A stretch of 64,000 nt of DNA from the NCBI RefSeq assembly GCF_020171285.1, contig NZ_JAIUZI010000002.1:62001-126000 (forward strand), given 5' to 3'. Source of the DNA: Seohaeicola saemankumensis. GTDB lineage: Bacteria > Pseudomonadota > Alphaproteobacteria > Rhodobacterales > Rhodobacteraceae. How positions within the stretch are numbered: the stretch's first letter is position 1; every line of letters starts with the position of its first letter. The notes beneath the pieces are model-generated. The model was not told the origin of the DNA, did no database searches, and saw nothing but the letters and a program-made list of their open reading frames with translations. The position numbers were made by a program, and so were the translations under genes. Shown here piece by piece: positions 25,504 to 34,480 of this stretch.

Positions 25504-26787
25504 CTATTTTGGCCGTTTTCCGCGCTCACGAACGGATCGCTGTCTTTCCTCCTTTAGCTCGAGCAGTTCCCGCTTCATTGAAGCAAGTTCGGCATCGATT
25601 TCGGACGCGCCAACGTCAGGTCCCGGTGAAGCCGTTTGTTCGTTGCTGCGCTTCACCTGGGTGGCGTCGACCGGTTGGTCGGTTCCGACATCGTGCTCCC
25701 CGGGAAGAATTCCATCGCTGGACAGAAGCCGGGCATAGGGCTGCAATCCGGGAATTTGCGAACATACGATCATGATGACAACTGTAAGCGGGACCGCGAT
25801 AAAGGCGCCGACGCCGCCCCACATCATGCCCCAGAACGTAAGCGCGAACATGACGACCAGCGTGCTGAGGTTCAGCGATTTTCCCTGCAGCCGCGGTTGT
25901 ACGATGTTGCCGATAATCGCATCCCCACCCCCGTAAGCAATCACGACGATCAATGCGGGCGTCAGGGTGTCGAACTGGAGCAGCGCCACCGTCGTCGGGA
26001 ACAGGACCGCCAGGAACGAGCCGATGTTCGGGATGAAGTTCAGGAAAAAGACACATAGGGCAAGCGGAACGGCAAAATCGACACCCAGCACTGTCATCAC
26101 GACAAAGGCCAGCGTCCCACTCATCGCGCTGGTGACCGCGTTGATCCACATGTATTGCTGAACGCCCTGGGAGATCGCGTTTAGAATGGTCCGCAGTTTT
26201 TGGGCATCTTCATTGGTCTTGCACAGCCGCGGGAGTTTTTCGGCAAATGCGCCGCGTTCGGCGAGCATGAAAGCGAGGTACATCAGGATAAGCCCGGAGT
26301 TTCCAAGGACACCGGCCGCGGAAGAGGCGAAGGCGGTCACCAGACCTTCGATGTCGACGTTTTCCACCGTCTTGATGATTGCGGCGACATTTTCCGCTCC
26401 AACCAGGTTTTCGATTTGTCCCTTTAGATGTGTCAGACGCTCAGAGTATTTCGGCAGTGCAGCCTCGAGCGCTTCGGCTTGGTTCGCGATGCTGAACCCA
26501 AGCAAAACGATCAATCCGAAAACCAGCGCCGTCGCCCCGGTGTAGGCCAGCCAGCGCGGCACCGACCGCCCGGCGATGGTGGCGGAGTCGAGGCGGTCGA
26601 TCAGGGCCATGTTGAGTATGAAAAGCAGTGTCGCCAGCGCAATCGGCATGAGGAAATCACGCCCGAACCAGAGCATCCCGATCAGGATTGGAAAGGTCAC
26701 GACCGTCAGGAACCAGACCGGAACGGCCTGGCCGCCCGACGATGCCGGGCTGTCGTTCGCTGACGGCGATTGTTCCATGTGTTCCAT
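25504..26787 (-). CDS. AI-2E family (PerM-like) transporter
   Basis: 427 residues from an ATG at 26787 (another Met 3 codons later and one at 26880 are in frame; none has a clear ribosome binding site). Seven to eight membrane helices, with the conserved end of the family: FFLNFIPNIGSFLAVLFPTTVAL, GDAIIGNIVQPRLQGKSLNLS and FWGMMWGGVGAFIAVPLTVV. A charged C-terminal tail (about 60 residues, rich in Glu, Lys and Arg, likely coiled coil) follows. Family members export small solutes or act as Na+/H+ antiporters; the substrate is unknown. Upstream 26788-26966 separates it from the divergent cardiolipin synthase. Confidence 0.88.
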   Translation of the reverse strand: MEHMEQSPSANDSPASSGGQAVPVWFLTVVTFPILIGMLWFGRDFLMPIALATLLFILNMALIDRLDSATIAGRSVPRWLAYTGATALVFGLIVLLGFSIANQAEALEAALPKYSERLTHLKGQIENLVGAENVAAIIKTVENVDIEGLVTAFASSAAGVLGNSGLILMYLAFMLAERGAFAEKLPRLCKTNEDAQKLRTILNAISQGVQQYMWINAVTSAMSGTLAFVVMTVLGVDFAVPLALCVFFLNFIPNIGSFLAVLFPTTVALLQFDTLTPALIVVIAYGGGDAIIGNIVQPRLQGKSLNLSTLVVMFALTFWGMMWGGVGAFIAVPLTVVIMIVCSQIPGLQPYARLLSSDGILPGEHDVGTDQPVDATQVKRSNEQTASPGPDVGASEIDAELASMKRELLELKEERQRSVRERGKRPK

Positions 26788-26966
26788 AAGAGGGTGTCCG
26801 TTTCGAATGGTTCGTGGCGTCGTCTTGCGTTTATCGTACAGCGCGCGCCCGCAGGGTCGAGCGATTTTCGCCGTGTGCATTGTCGGTCGCGTCCGGCGGG
26901 GTGGGGCGCAGCTTGCGGTATTGTTTGTCAGCGTGGGCCTTTGTCGGCTAGCCTCATGAAACCGGA

Positions 26967-28400
26967 ATGTTTCAAAGCGAGTGTGTGTTGTCTATTCAGA
27001 TTGGTCTTGCCGTATTCATCATCCTCGAACTGGCGGCGGTGTACTGCGCCGTTCTCGCGGTTCGGCATGCGCGCACGCCACAGGGGTCGGTGGCCTGGGT
27101 GGTGTTTCTGATCGCGGCGCCTTACGTGGCTGTTCCCGCGTTCCTGTTTCTGGGGAGTTTTCATTTCGAGGGTTATCTGACAGGGCGCCGGCACAGCGAT
27201 GACGTCATCAGCGGGTTGCAGGATTTCAAACGGAACTACCCACCGGGGAAAATGGAAAACGCGGGCATGTACCGGGCTTTCGAGCGGATCGGTGACATTC
27301 CGGTGGGGTCGGGGAACGACCTGGACCTGTTGATTGACGGCGCCGAGACCTTTGACGCGATATTCGGCGCGATTGCAGAGGCCGAAGTCTATGTTCTGGT
27401 GCAATCCTATATCATCAACGATGACAAGATCGGCCGGAGGTTGAGCGAGGCTTTGCTGGAGCGCGCGCGTGTCGGGGTCAAGGTGCGGCTGATCTATGAT
27501 GCCGTCGGCTGCATCAAACTGCCGAAAACTTATATCGAGACCCTTTCGGCCGGCGGGGTAGAGGTGGTGAACGCCCATGCCCGCGGCGGCCCTAAAAGCC
27601 GGTTCCAGATCAATTTCCGCAATCACCGGAAAACGGTTGTTGTCGACGGCAAGGTCGGATTCACCGGTGGCCTGAACATGGGCGACGAATACATGGGAGA
27701 AGACCCCAAGTTCGGCCCGTGGCGCGATACCCATGCGCGTCTGCGGGGCCCCATCGTGCAACAACTGCAGTTGATATTTGCCGAAGACTGGCACTGGGCC
27801 ACGGCGGAGAACCTGATCGAACATCTGAACTGGGAGATCACGGCCGCCGGGGCGAACAAGGATGGCGTCATTGTCGCCACCGGGCCGGGAGACGATTTCG
27901 ATACCGGCAGTTTCTATTTCTGTGCGTTGATCAACGCCGCGACCGAACGGTTATGGATTGCGTCACCCTATTTCGTGCCCGAAAACGATATCCTGACCAG
28001 TCTCAAACTCGCCGCAATGCGGGGGGTGGATGTCAGGGTGCTGACGCCCGAGGTTATCGACCACAAGATCCCGTGGTTGGCTGCACTGGCCTATTTCGAT
28101 GAAGTCATGGATGCCGGAATTGAAGTGTGGCGATACAACGAAGGCTTCATGCATCAAAAGGTCGTTTTGGTCGATGACCGGATATCTTCAGTAGGCACCA
28201 CCAATCTCGACAACAGGTCCTGCCGGCTGAACTTTGAGGAAACGGCGATCATCTTCGACAAGGAGACTGCGGATCAGACCGCCGCGATGTTCGAAGCGGA
28301 TTTTGCCCGTTCGTTCAAGCTGACCACTAAGCTTGCGGATCGCAGTTTTGCTCAACGCAACGGCGCACCGCTGGCGCGGCTGTTCAGTCCGTTGCTGTAA
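26967..28400 (+). CDS. cls: cardiolipin synthase (phospholipase D superfamily)
   Basis: 477 residues: two N-terminal membrane helices (about 10-30 and 42-62), then two phospholipase D domains. HKD motif 1 is NHRKTVVVDG with His220, Lys222 and Asp227; motif 2 is MHQKVVLVDD with His396, Lys398 and Asp403, followed by GTTNLDNRS. The order and length are those of bacterial cardiolipin synthases, which join two phosphatidylglycerols at the inner membrane. Its last 17 bases overlap the end of the MscS-type gene on the other strand. Confidence 0.93.
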   Translation: MFQSECVLSIQIGLAVFIILELAAVYCAVLAVRHARTPQGSVAWVVFLIAAPYVAVPAFLFLGSFHFEGYLTGRRHSDDVISGLQDFKRNYPPGKMENAGMYRAFERIGDIPVGSGNDLDLLIDGAETFDAIFGAIAEAEVYVLVQSYIINDDKIGRRLSEALLERARVGVKVRLIYDAVGCIKLPKTYIETLSAGGVEVVNAHARGGPKSRFQINFRNHRKTVVVDGKVGFTGGLNMGDEYMGEDPKFGPWRDTHARLRGPIVQQLQLIFAEDWHWATAENLIEHLNWEITAAGANKDGVIVATGPGDDFDTGSFYFCALINAATERLWIASPYFVPENDILTSLKLAAMRGVDVRVLTPEVIDHKIPWLAALAYFDEVMDAGIEVWRYNEGFMHQKVVLVDDRISSVGTTNLDNRSCRLNFEETAIIFDKETADQTAAMFEADFARSFKLTTKLADRSFAQRNGAPLARLFSPLL

Positions 28401-29517
28401 ACGCTTCGGTGATGACAGACGGGTCTACTTTCAATGTCTGTGTGGGGTAGGCCAGAGCTGTTCCAGCCTGTTCAGTGATCTTCAGTATCGCCAGGGTTAG
28501 CCGCTCTTGTACGGCCAGCGCTTCTTCGAAATCCGGTCCGGCTGTCCAGACATAGATCAGGATATCAACCGAGCTTGGCCCCAGTTCGCTGACATAAATG
28601 TAGTCCGGTGCATCGTCATCAATTGCGAAATCTCCGGAGGTTTTGTGATAGTCTCTGAGACCATCCCGGACCATTTCAATCTGTGCCCGCGTCGAGGACA
28701 AGACGAGAGGCACCTTCAGCATGATGCGACGGTGTTTTCGGGCAGAGTAGTTCAGCACGACAGAGTTCGACAGGTTCGAATTTGGAATGTGCCGCGGTAT
28801 CTGGTCAAAACCAACAACCAGCGTCGATCTCAGGTCGATCCGTCTGACTGTCCCGACGAATTGGCCCTCCACCTGGATCGCGTCCCCGGTTTCAAAGCGT
28901 TTTTCACTGATATTCGTCATGCCCGCGACAAGGTTGCGGATCAGATCCTGTGTCGCGATCGCCAATCCTGCTCCCAGAACACCCACGCCCGTGAGGGCGC
29001 CGGAAATGTCTATCTGCCAGACCTTGAACAGGGATGTCAGGCCGAACAGAAGGATTGCGAATTGCGTGATCCTTTTGATCCAGTCCGTTTCGCTGGTCAC
29101 CAGGTTCGACGCGTCATTTCGCAGAAGGGCGGCGAATGGCCCGCTCAGTTGGAACCAGGCCCCGAAGATCGCGACGATTGCAATAGATGCCAGAATTCTG
29201 TCCAGAAAAACCGTCACGACTCCTTCCGGTATCACGACGTCGCTTGCGATGAATACCGCGAGGGTCACAACCAGTATCTCGGCGGCGGTCTTAAGTTGCC
29301 GCGCGACATCTTCCGACAAGCCAACCTGGAACTTTCCAAGCAGCTTGCTCGTGGTCCACAGGCAAGCGGTCGCGATACTCTTTCGTAAAACGAAAGCGGC
29401 GAAGATAAAGATCAGCCACCAAACCAGATTTTCATCCGCCAGCACCGTAATCCAACTGTTGAATCCAGCGGATACCCGGGCAGCAAATTCATGAAATTGC
29501 GACGCGTCGCTCTCCAT
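28384..29517 (-). CDS. MscS-family mechanosensitive channel
   Basis: 377 residues from the ATG at 29517 (GAGG about 8 bases upstream; the frame extends to 29613). Four to five membrane helices; the pore-lining helix reads ALTGVGVLGAGLAIATQDLIRN followed by LVAGMTNISEKRFETGDAIQ, the TM3 to beta-domain junction of MscS. A cytoplasmic alpha-beta domain ends the protein. It relieves osmotic pressure. Convergent with and overlapping the cardiolipin synthase. Confidence 0.92.
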   Translation of the reverse strand: MESDASQFHEFAARVSAGFNSWITVLADENLVWWLIFIFAAFVLRKSIATACLWTTSKLLGKFQVGLSEDVARQLKTAAEILVVTLAVFIASDVVIPEGVVTVFLDRILASIAIVAIFGAWFQLSGPFAALLRNDASNLVTSETDWIKRITQFAILLFGLTSLFKVWQIDISGALTGVGVLGAGLAIATQDLIRNLVAGMTNISEKRFETGDAIQVEGQFVGTVRRIDLRSTLVVGFDQIPRHIPNSNLSNSVVLNYSARKHRRIMLKVPLVLSSTRAQIEMVRDGLRDYHKTSGDFAIDDDAPDYIYVSELGPSSVDILIYVWTAGPDFEEALAVQERLTLAILKITEQAGTALAYPTQTLKVDPSVITEAFTATD

Positions 29518-29671
29518 CGATTGCCTCAATCGCTTCTGGTGTTCATGGGGCGTCTCACCTGTTTCTTTCCGGAATAAACATTTCCGACAACCGTCGTGAA
29601 ATGAAGTGTTCAAACACTATCAATTCGAACCAGCCCGCAATGGTCATATCAGATCCGGGATTCCACAGGTT

Positions 29672-30634
29672 TCATACAGCGTTCAGGGTCTCGGACGGCG
29701 TGCAGCCAAACAGGGTTCGGTACTGAGCAGCGAAATGGCCCAGATGGACGAAACCATGTCGTGCCGCGATGGTTTTTACCCGGCCGTCGCTTGGAGAGGA
29801 TGTCTTGAGGTCTGTGTGCACCCGGTTGAGGCGTATTCTGCGTAGCCAGTTCGCGGGCGTCATTCCCGTCGCATCGGCAAATGCGTAGTGCAGCGCGCGA
29901 AGGCTGATACCCAGTTCAGAGCAGATGTCGACCAGACCGTACTGGCTGGCCATGTCGGCCTGCATGAGGTCAGTGGCGTTCCGGACAATCCTGGACGCGC
30001 GGGAGAGTTTGGGATTGTCCGCATTGGTCTCTTTCGACACGGTGAGTTCGTACAGGAACGCCTTTGAAAACTGCCGAAAGGCTTTCTCGACGGCCCAATC
30101 CCCCTCTGGCCCTGTGCTGGTGGGGTCTGTGCTTAACAGGTCATGGGCCATCGCCCGAAGGCGGGCCGCGACCTCCGGTTTCAGGTCCACAACGCCGGCT
30201 GATGCATCGGAAAACCGATCCTGTTTTGAGAATGCCATGCATGTCTCTTGGACCTCGTCCGTGGGAACCGTCAGAACGAAAAGGTCCTGTTCGTCGGACG
30301 ACAGCAGGTCGGCTTCCTGTCCGGGCGCCTGGAATATGACCGTGTTCTTGCCGACATGCTGGCCGACCCAGGTGGCTGGCTTTGCCTGCCGGACCGGAAT
30401 CGCAAAGGCGCAGGTGCCGATAGGACCGGTGCCTTGGTACCTGAACTGGCGGCTCCACCGTTCGCGGAACAACGTGCGCGCGCCGGCGCTCATCAGGTCC
30501 ACGCCACCCTCGAAGTCGCCGGGTGCCAAACGTTGGTACACCTGGTCCCAGTCCGTCATGGCCGCTTGTTGTTCTTCGAAATCAGTGAATCGGTATGACA
30601 GCCTCTGAATATTTGTTTCTACGGGCGTTTGCAT
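29672..30634 (-). CDS. AraC/XylS-family transcriptional regulator
   Basis: 320 residues. An N-terminal AraC-binding-like domain (about 30-190) is followed by two helix-turn-helix units near the end: LVDICSELGISLRALHYAFA (first) and VKTIAARHGFVHLGHFAAQYR TLFG (second, the conserved AraC signature). It is divergent from the first DUF3604 gene, and two 18-bp direct repeats lie in the shared 198-base gap, so it likely controls itself and the sulfatase/DUF3604 cluster. Confidence 0.92.
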   Translation of the reverse strand: MQTPVETNIQRLSYRFTDFEEQQAAMTDWDQVYQRLAPGDFEGGVDLMSAGARTLFRERWSRQFRYQGTGPIGTCAFAIPVRQAKPATWVGQHVGKNTVIFQAPGQEADLLSSDEQDLFVLTVPTDEVQETCMAFSKQDRFSDASAGVVDLKPEVAARLRAMAHDLLSTDPTSTGPEGDWAVEKAFRQFSKAFLYELTVSKETNADNPKLSRASRIVRNATDLMQADMASQYGLVDICSELGISLRALHYAFADATGMTPANWLRRIRLNRVHTDLKTSSPSDGRVKTIAARHGFVHLGHFAAQYRTLFGCTPSETLNAV

Positions 30635-30685
30635 GGCTCAAGGCTTCCACCCCAAAAGCAAAGAGTCAAAGGAATTAGGGCCTGT

Positions 30686-30727
30686 TTGCACTTTTGGGAT
30701 AGCGAAAATTTGCACTTTTCGGACAGA
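30686..30727. promoter_or_regulatory. tandem direct repeats, probable AraC-type operator
   Basis: TTTGCACTTTTGGGATAG at 30686-30703 and TTTGCACTTTTCGGACAG at 30710-30727: 16 of 18 positions identical and start-to-start distance 24 bases. Paired direct repeats of about this length are the usual binding sites of AraC-family proteins. They lie 52 bases before the regulator's start and about 105 bases before the DUF3604 start. Confidence 0.72.
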
Positions 30728-30832
30728 GATAGCTGCTGATGGAGCATTAAAGATCGCCGATACTCAAAATGCCGGTTTGGTGGTTCTGCATATGATCAAT
30801 CTGTTCTGAAGAAATAAGCAGGGGGGAGCGCG

Positions 30833-32752
30833 ATGACTTGGAAGACCCGAGGTGTCATGACGGGGATAGCCCTGTTGATGGCCACGAGTACAGGGGCGCA
30901 GGAACGGGAGGAGGGTCTGGGATATGGGACGCTGGATCCATCAGACATTAATGTAAATACGCCGGACTACTCGCCTTTTGTTGACCAGCACACGCCGACC
31001 AATGTGTACTGGGGCGATACGCATATGCACACCTCTTACTCTGTGGATGCCGGGTTTTTCGGAAATGTTCTGAATCCCGGTCACGCGTATCGATTTGCGC
31101 GCGGCGAGGAAATGACCTCGAGCACGGGAAGCCGGGTGAAACTGCACCGACCGCTCGACTGGCTCGTGGTTGCCGACCATGCAGAGTATTTCGGCCTCGC
31201 TGATATGCTGGCCGTGGGCGATCCAGTCATCCTGGAAGATCCTGTCACCAAGCGTTGGTATGACATGCGCCAAAGCGGAAGCACCGAGGAGGGTATGCAG
31301 GCCTTCTACGAGGTGGTGGATTCGATTACGCGGTCAGACAACCTCGTCAAGAATCCTGGCATTCAGCGCACCGCCTGGGACAAAACCACGGCTTTCGCGG
31401 ATCAGTACAACGATCCCGGTGTTTTCTCTGCCTTCATCGGGTTCGAATGGTCTTCGACCGCAGGGGGCAACAACCTGCATCGGGTCGTGATGTACCGTGA
31501 CGGGGCGGAGCGGGCGCGGACCTCGGTGCCGTTCAGCGCCTTCGACAGTGACGACCCCGAAGCGCTGTGGAACTGGATGGAGAACTACGAGGCGCAAAGC
31601 GGTGGGCGGGTTCTCGCGGCGGCGCATAACGGCAACTGGGGCACCGGCCTGATGTTCCCGGAAACCCGGAACAACGGTGAACCGATCGATGTGGCCTATT
31701 CCGAGCAGCGGATGCGGTTCGAGCCGATCTACGAGGTGACGCAGATCAAGGGTGACGGTGAAACCCACCCGGTTGTCTCGCCGGATGATGCCTGGGCCGA
31801 TTTCGGCACCTGGGACAAGGGCGACCTGGGTGGGCGCAACCGGATCACGTCGGACATGATCCCGCATCAATATGCCCGCCCGGCGCTGCGGCTGGGTCTG
31901 CAGCACCAGGCCAATATCAACGCCAATCCGTTCAAGTTCGGCATGATCGGATCGACCGACACGCATACCTCGCTGGCCACAACGCGCGAGGACAACTTCT
32001 TTGGCAAGAACCCCCCGGCCGAGCCCGATGCCGGCCGCTGGAGTCATGTCTTCATGAAGGGTCAGCTTGAGGGGACCGACTACTATAACTGGGAAACGCT
32101 GGCCGCGGGCCTGACCGGCGTCTGGGCGCGGGAAAACACGCGCGCGGCGATCTTTGACGCGATGAACCGCAAAGAGGTCTATGCCACCACCGGGTCGCGC
32201 ATCACCGTGCGGGTGTTCGGCGGCTGGGACTTTGCCGCCGACGAGGTGGAGCGCCCCGATTTCGCCGCGCGCGGCTATGCCGCCGGGGTGCCGATGGGCG
32301 GCGACCTGACGAATGCGCCCGAGGGCAAGGCGCCGGTGATGATGATCCGGACGCTGCGTGATCCCGACAATGCAAATATCGACCGGGTGCAGGTGATCAA
32401 GGGCTGGCTGAATGCCGATGGCACGACCTCGGAAAAGCTCTATGACGTGGCCTGTTCAGACGGCAGGGCGATTGTCGATCACGCCTGCGATGGGGATGTC
32501 GGCAACACGGTGGACGTGGCCAATGCCACCTATACCAACACGATAGGCGACCCGATGCTGAACGCAGTCTGGACCGACCCGGACTTCGACCCGTCACAGC
32601 ATGCGTTCTACTACGTGCGCGTGCTCGAGATTCCGAAACCCACCTGGCAGGCGCATGATGCGAAATACTACGGCATCACCATGGTCCCCGAAGTGCCGAT
32701 GATCCTGCAGGACCGCGCCTATACCTCGCCGATCTGGTACACGCCGGGCTGA
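30833..32752 (+). CDS. exported DUF3604 protein (first copy)
   Basis: 639 residues. A signal peptide ends around residue 22 (LLMATSTGAQ). The DUF3604 blocks are clear: VYWGDTHMHTSYSVDAG (a PHP-like His pair near the N-terminus), LDWLVVADHAEYFG, FIGFEWSS, GGNNLHRVVMYRD, IGSTDTHTSLATTREDNFFG, GVWARENTRAAIFDAMNRKEVYATTG. The Asp-x-His, HAE and THTS residues look like metal ligands, suggesting a PHP-type metal hydrolase in the periplasm. Function unproven for the family. GGGGGGAG precedes the ATG. A paralogue of the same length lies at 36924. Confidence 0.85.
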   Translation: MTWKTRGVMTGIALLMATSTGAQEREEGLGYGTLDPSDINVNTPDYSPFVDQHTPTNVYWGDTHMHTSYSVDAGFFGNVLNPGHAYRFARGEEMTSSTGSRVKLHRPLDWLVVADHAEYFGLADMLAVGDPVILEDPVTKRWYDMRQSGSTEEGMQAFYEVVDSITRSDNLVKNPGIQRTAWDKTTAFADQYNDPGVFSAFIGFEWSSTAGGNNLHRVVMYRDGAERARTSVPFSAFDSDDPEALWNWMENYEAQSGGRVLAAAHNGNWGTGLMFPETRNNGEPIDVAYSEQRMRFEPIYEVTQIKGDGETHPVVSPDDAWADFGTWDKGDLGGRNRITSDMIPHQYARPALRLGLQHQANINANPFKFGMIGSTDTHTSLATTREDNFFGKNPPAEPDAGRWSHVFMKGQLEGTDYYNWETLAAGLTGVWARENTRAAIFDAMNRKEVYATTGSRITVRVFGGWDFAADEVERPDFAARGYAAGVPMGGDLTNAPEGKAPVMMIRTLRDPDNANIDRVQVIKGWLNADGTTSEKLYDVACSDGRAIVDHACDGDVGNTVDVANATYTNTIGDPMLNAVWTDPDFDPSQHAFYYVRVLEIPKPTWQAHDAKYYGITMVPEVPMILQDRAYTSPIWYTPG

Positions 32753-32838
32753 GCCGCGACCGGCCCGGGCGGCGCATTCGGTGACGACACATGCGAATGA
32801 TTGCCGCCCGCGAACAAGGGCGCAGTGAGAGAGGTTCC

Positions 32839-34308
32839 ATGAAGACGACAGTCGCCATTGCCATTGCAACTGCTGCCCTTGCGCTCACCCTGTGGGCGGG
32901 GCCGGTGCGGGCCTCGGACCGCCCCAACGTGGTGCTGATGCTGGCCGACAACCTCGGCTTTGGCGATCTCAGCGTCTACAACGGCGGCACCCGTGGCGGG
33001 TTCCGGACGCCCAACATCGACTCGCTGGCCGCCGAGGGCCTGCGGCTGACGCAGTTCCTGGTCGAACCGGGGTGCACGCCGTCCCGGGCCGCGCTGCAGA
33101 CGGGGCAGTATTCGATCCGCAACGGCATGTCGCTGATCATCGCGCCGGGGGCAAGCGGCGGGTTGCAGGACGATGACATCACACTGGGCGAGCTGTTCAA
33201 ATCCGTCGGCTACGACACCACTTATGTCGGCAAGTGGCACCTCGGCCCCCAGCCCGTCAGCCAACCGCAGAACCAGGGGTTCGATCAGTGGCTGGTCGGT
33301 TTTGCCGGCACGACGGACTCATCGACCTATGGCGACAACCTGCGGGCGCTCGGCATGGGGCAGGACATGGTCGATGCCTTTGGCGCGCGGATCATCGAGG
33401 CGCGCGGGCCGGGCGAGGCCGCATTCGTCCGCCCCTATGACAGTGACTACAGAAAGCAGATCGAAGGCGACATCGCGGCGGCGGCGTCCGGCTACATCCG
33501 CCAGCAGGCCGAAACCGACACCCCGTTCTTTCTGATGATCGGCTGGACGCGGCCGCATTTTCCGAACGACACGGCCGACGAATTCGTCGGCCTGTCGGGC
33601 GCCGGGAAGTACGGGGATTCGGTCATGGAGCTGGACCTCAGGACCGGCGAGATCCTGGCGGCGATCGAAGACGCCGGGCTGCGCGACCGCACCATCGTCA
33701 TCTGGCTGTCGGACAACGGCGCCACGGTGACGGCCACCGCGATCGACGAGGTCCACGCGGGCGATAATGGCCCGTTTCGCGGTGAACTGGGCGATGCTTA
33801 CGAAGGCTCCATCCGCACCGCCGGTATGATCCGCTGGCCCGGAGAGATCGAACCACGGGTGTCCAACGAGATGTTCGCGATCCATGATTTCTTTCCGACG
33901 CTGGCCGCGATTATCGGTGCGGAGTTGCCTGATGACCGCCCGATTGACGGCGTGGATCAGACCGGCTTCCTGCTGGGCGCCTCGGAGACATCGGCACGCG
34001 ACAGCCTGATCACCTTTATCGGCGACCGCATCGCGGCGGTGCGCTGGCGGCAGTTCCGGATGTATCCGTTTGAAATCGGCGTTTCAGACACGAACCCGGC
34101 GGTTGGTGGATACATGGGCGTCAAGACCGAGACCGCGGGCTTTCCCCAGATCTACAACATCGAGGCCGACCCGAAAGAGCGTGTGAACCTGGCCCATGCC
34201 GGGGCGGGCTGGGCGGTGGCGCTGTATCTGCAGACGATTCAGCAATACCTGGCCACGCTGGTGGAATACCCCAATCCACCAGCACCGAATGTAACGGATT
34301 TCAGGTAG
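32839..34308 (+). CDS. exported sulfatase (formylglycine-dependent)
   Basis: 489 residues from the ATG at 32839 (GAGAGAGG upstream). A signal peptide ends near residue 25 (GPVRAS). Type I sulfatase signature CTPSR at 79-83, in which Cys79 is converted to formylglycine, and metal ligands in LADNLGFGD (36-43). WHLGPQPV, IWLSDNGA and GSIRTAGMIRWPG match the later sulfatase blocks. It hydrolyses sulfate esters in the periplasm; substrate unknown. The neighbouring second sulfatase and two DUF3604 genes are on the same strand and probably the same transcript. Confidence 0.9.
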   Translation: MKTTVAIAIATAALALTLWAGPVRASDRPNVVLMLADNLGFGDLSVYNGGTRGGFRTPNIDSLAAEGLRLTQFLVEPGCTPSRAALQTGQYSIRNGMSLIIAPGASGGLQDDDITLGELFKSVGYDTTYVGKWHLGPQPVSQPQNQGFDQWLVGFAGTTDSSTYGDNLRALGMGQDMVDAFGARIIEARGPGEAAFVRPYDSDYRKQIEGDIAAAASGYIRQQAETDTPFFLMIGWTRPHFPNDTADEFVGLSGAGKYGDSVMELDLRTGEILAAIEDAGLRDRTIVIWLSDNGATVTATAIDEVHAGDNGPFRGELGDAYEGSIRTAGMIRWPGEIEPRVSNEMFAIHDFFPTLAAIIGAELPDDRPIDGVDQTGFLLGASETSARDSLITFIGDRIAAVRWRQFRMYPFEIGVSDTNPAVGGYMGVKTETAGFPQIYNIEADPKERVNLAHAGAGWAVALYLQTIQQYLATLVEYPNPPAPNVTDFR

Positions 34309-34314
34309 GTGCGA

Positions 34315-34464
34315 ATGGCTTCTGAGTATCTCGACGACTGGTGGTGCGTGTCGGCACAGGATCGCGTGACCGTCCGGGGGCGGGGCGAATTCCTGTCCGG
34401 TTTGCCCAAAGGCCAGCACACTCTGCACACGGGGCAAGGGCCCATTCGTTTCCGTAATTGGTAA
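34315..34464 (+). CDS. possible small ORF between the sulfatase genes
   Basis: A 49-codon frame from ATG 34315 to TAA 34462-34464 fills the gap between the two sulfatases. It is Trp- and Arg-rich with no signal peptide and no family resemblance (starts MASEYLDDWWCVSAQD). The only ribosome-binding-like sequence is AGGTAGGT 4 bases upstream. It may be chance. Confidence 0.2.
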   Translation: MASEYLDDWWCVSAQDRVTVRGRGEFLSGLPKGQHTLHTGQGPIRFRNW

Positions 34465-34480
34465 TACTTTGGAGGATCAC

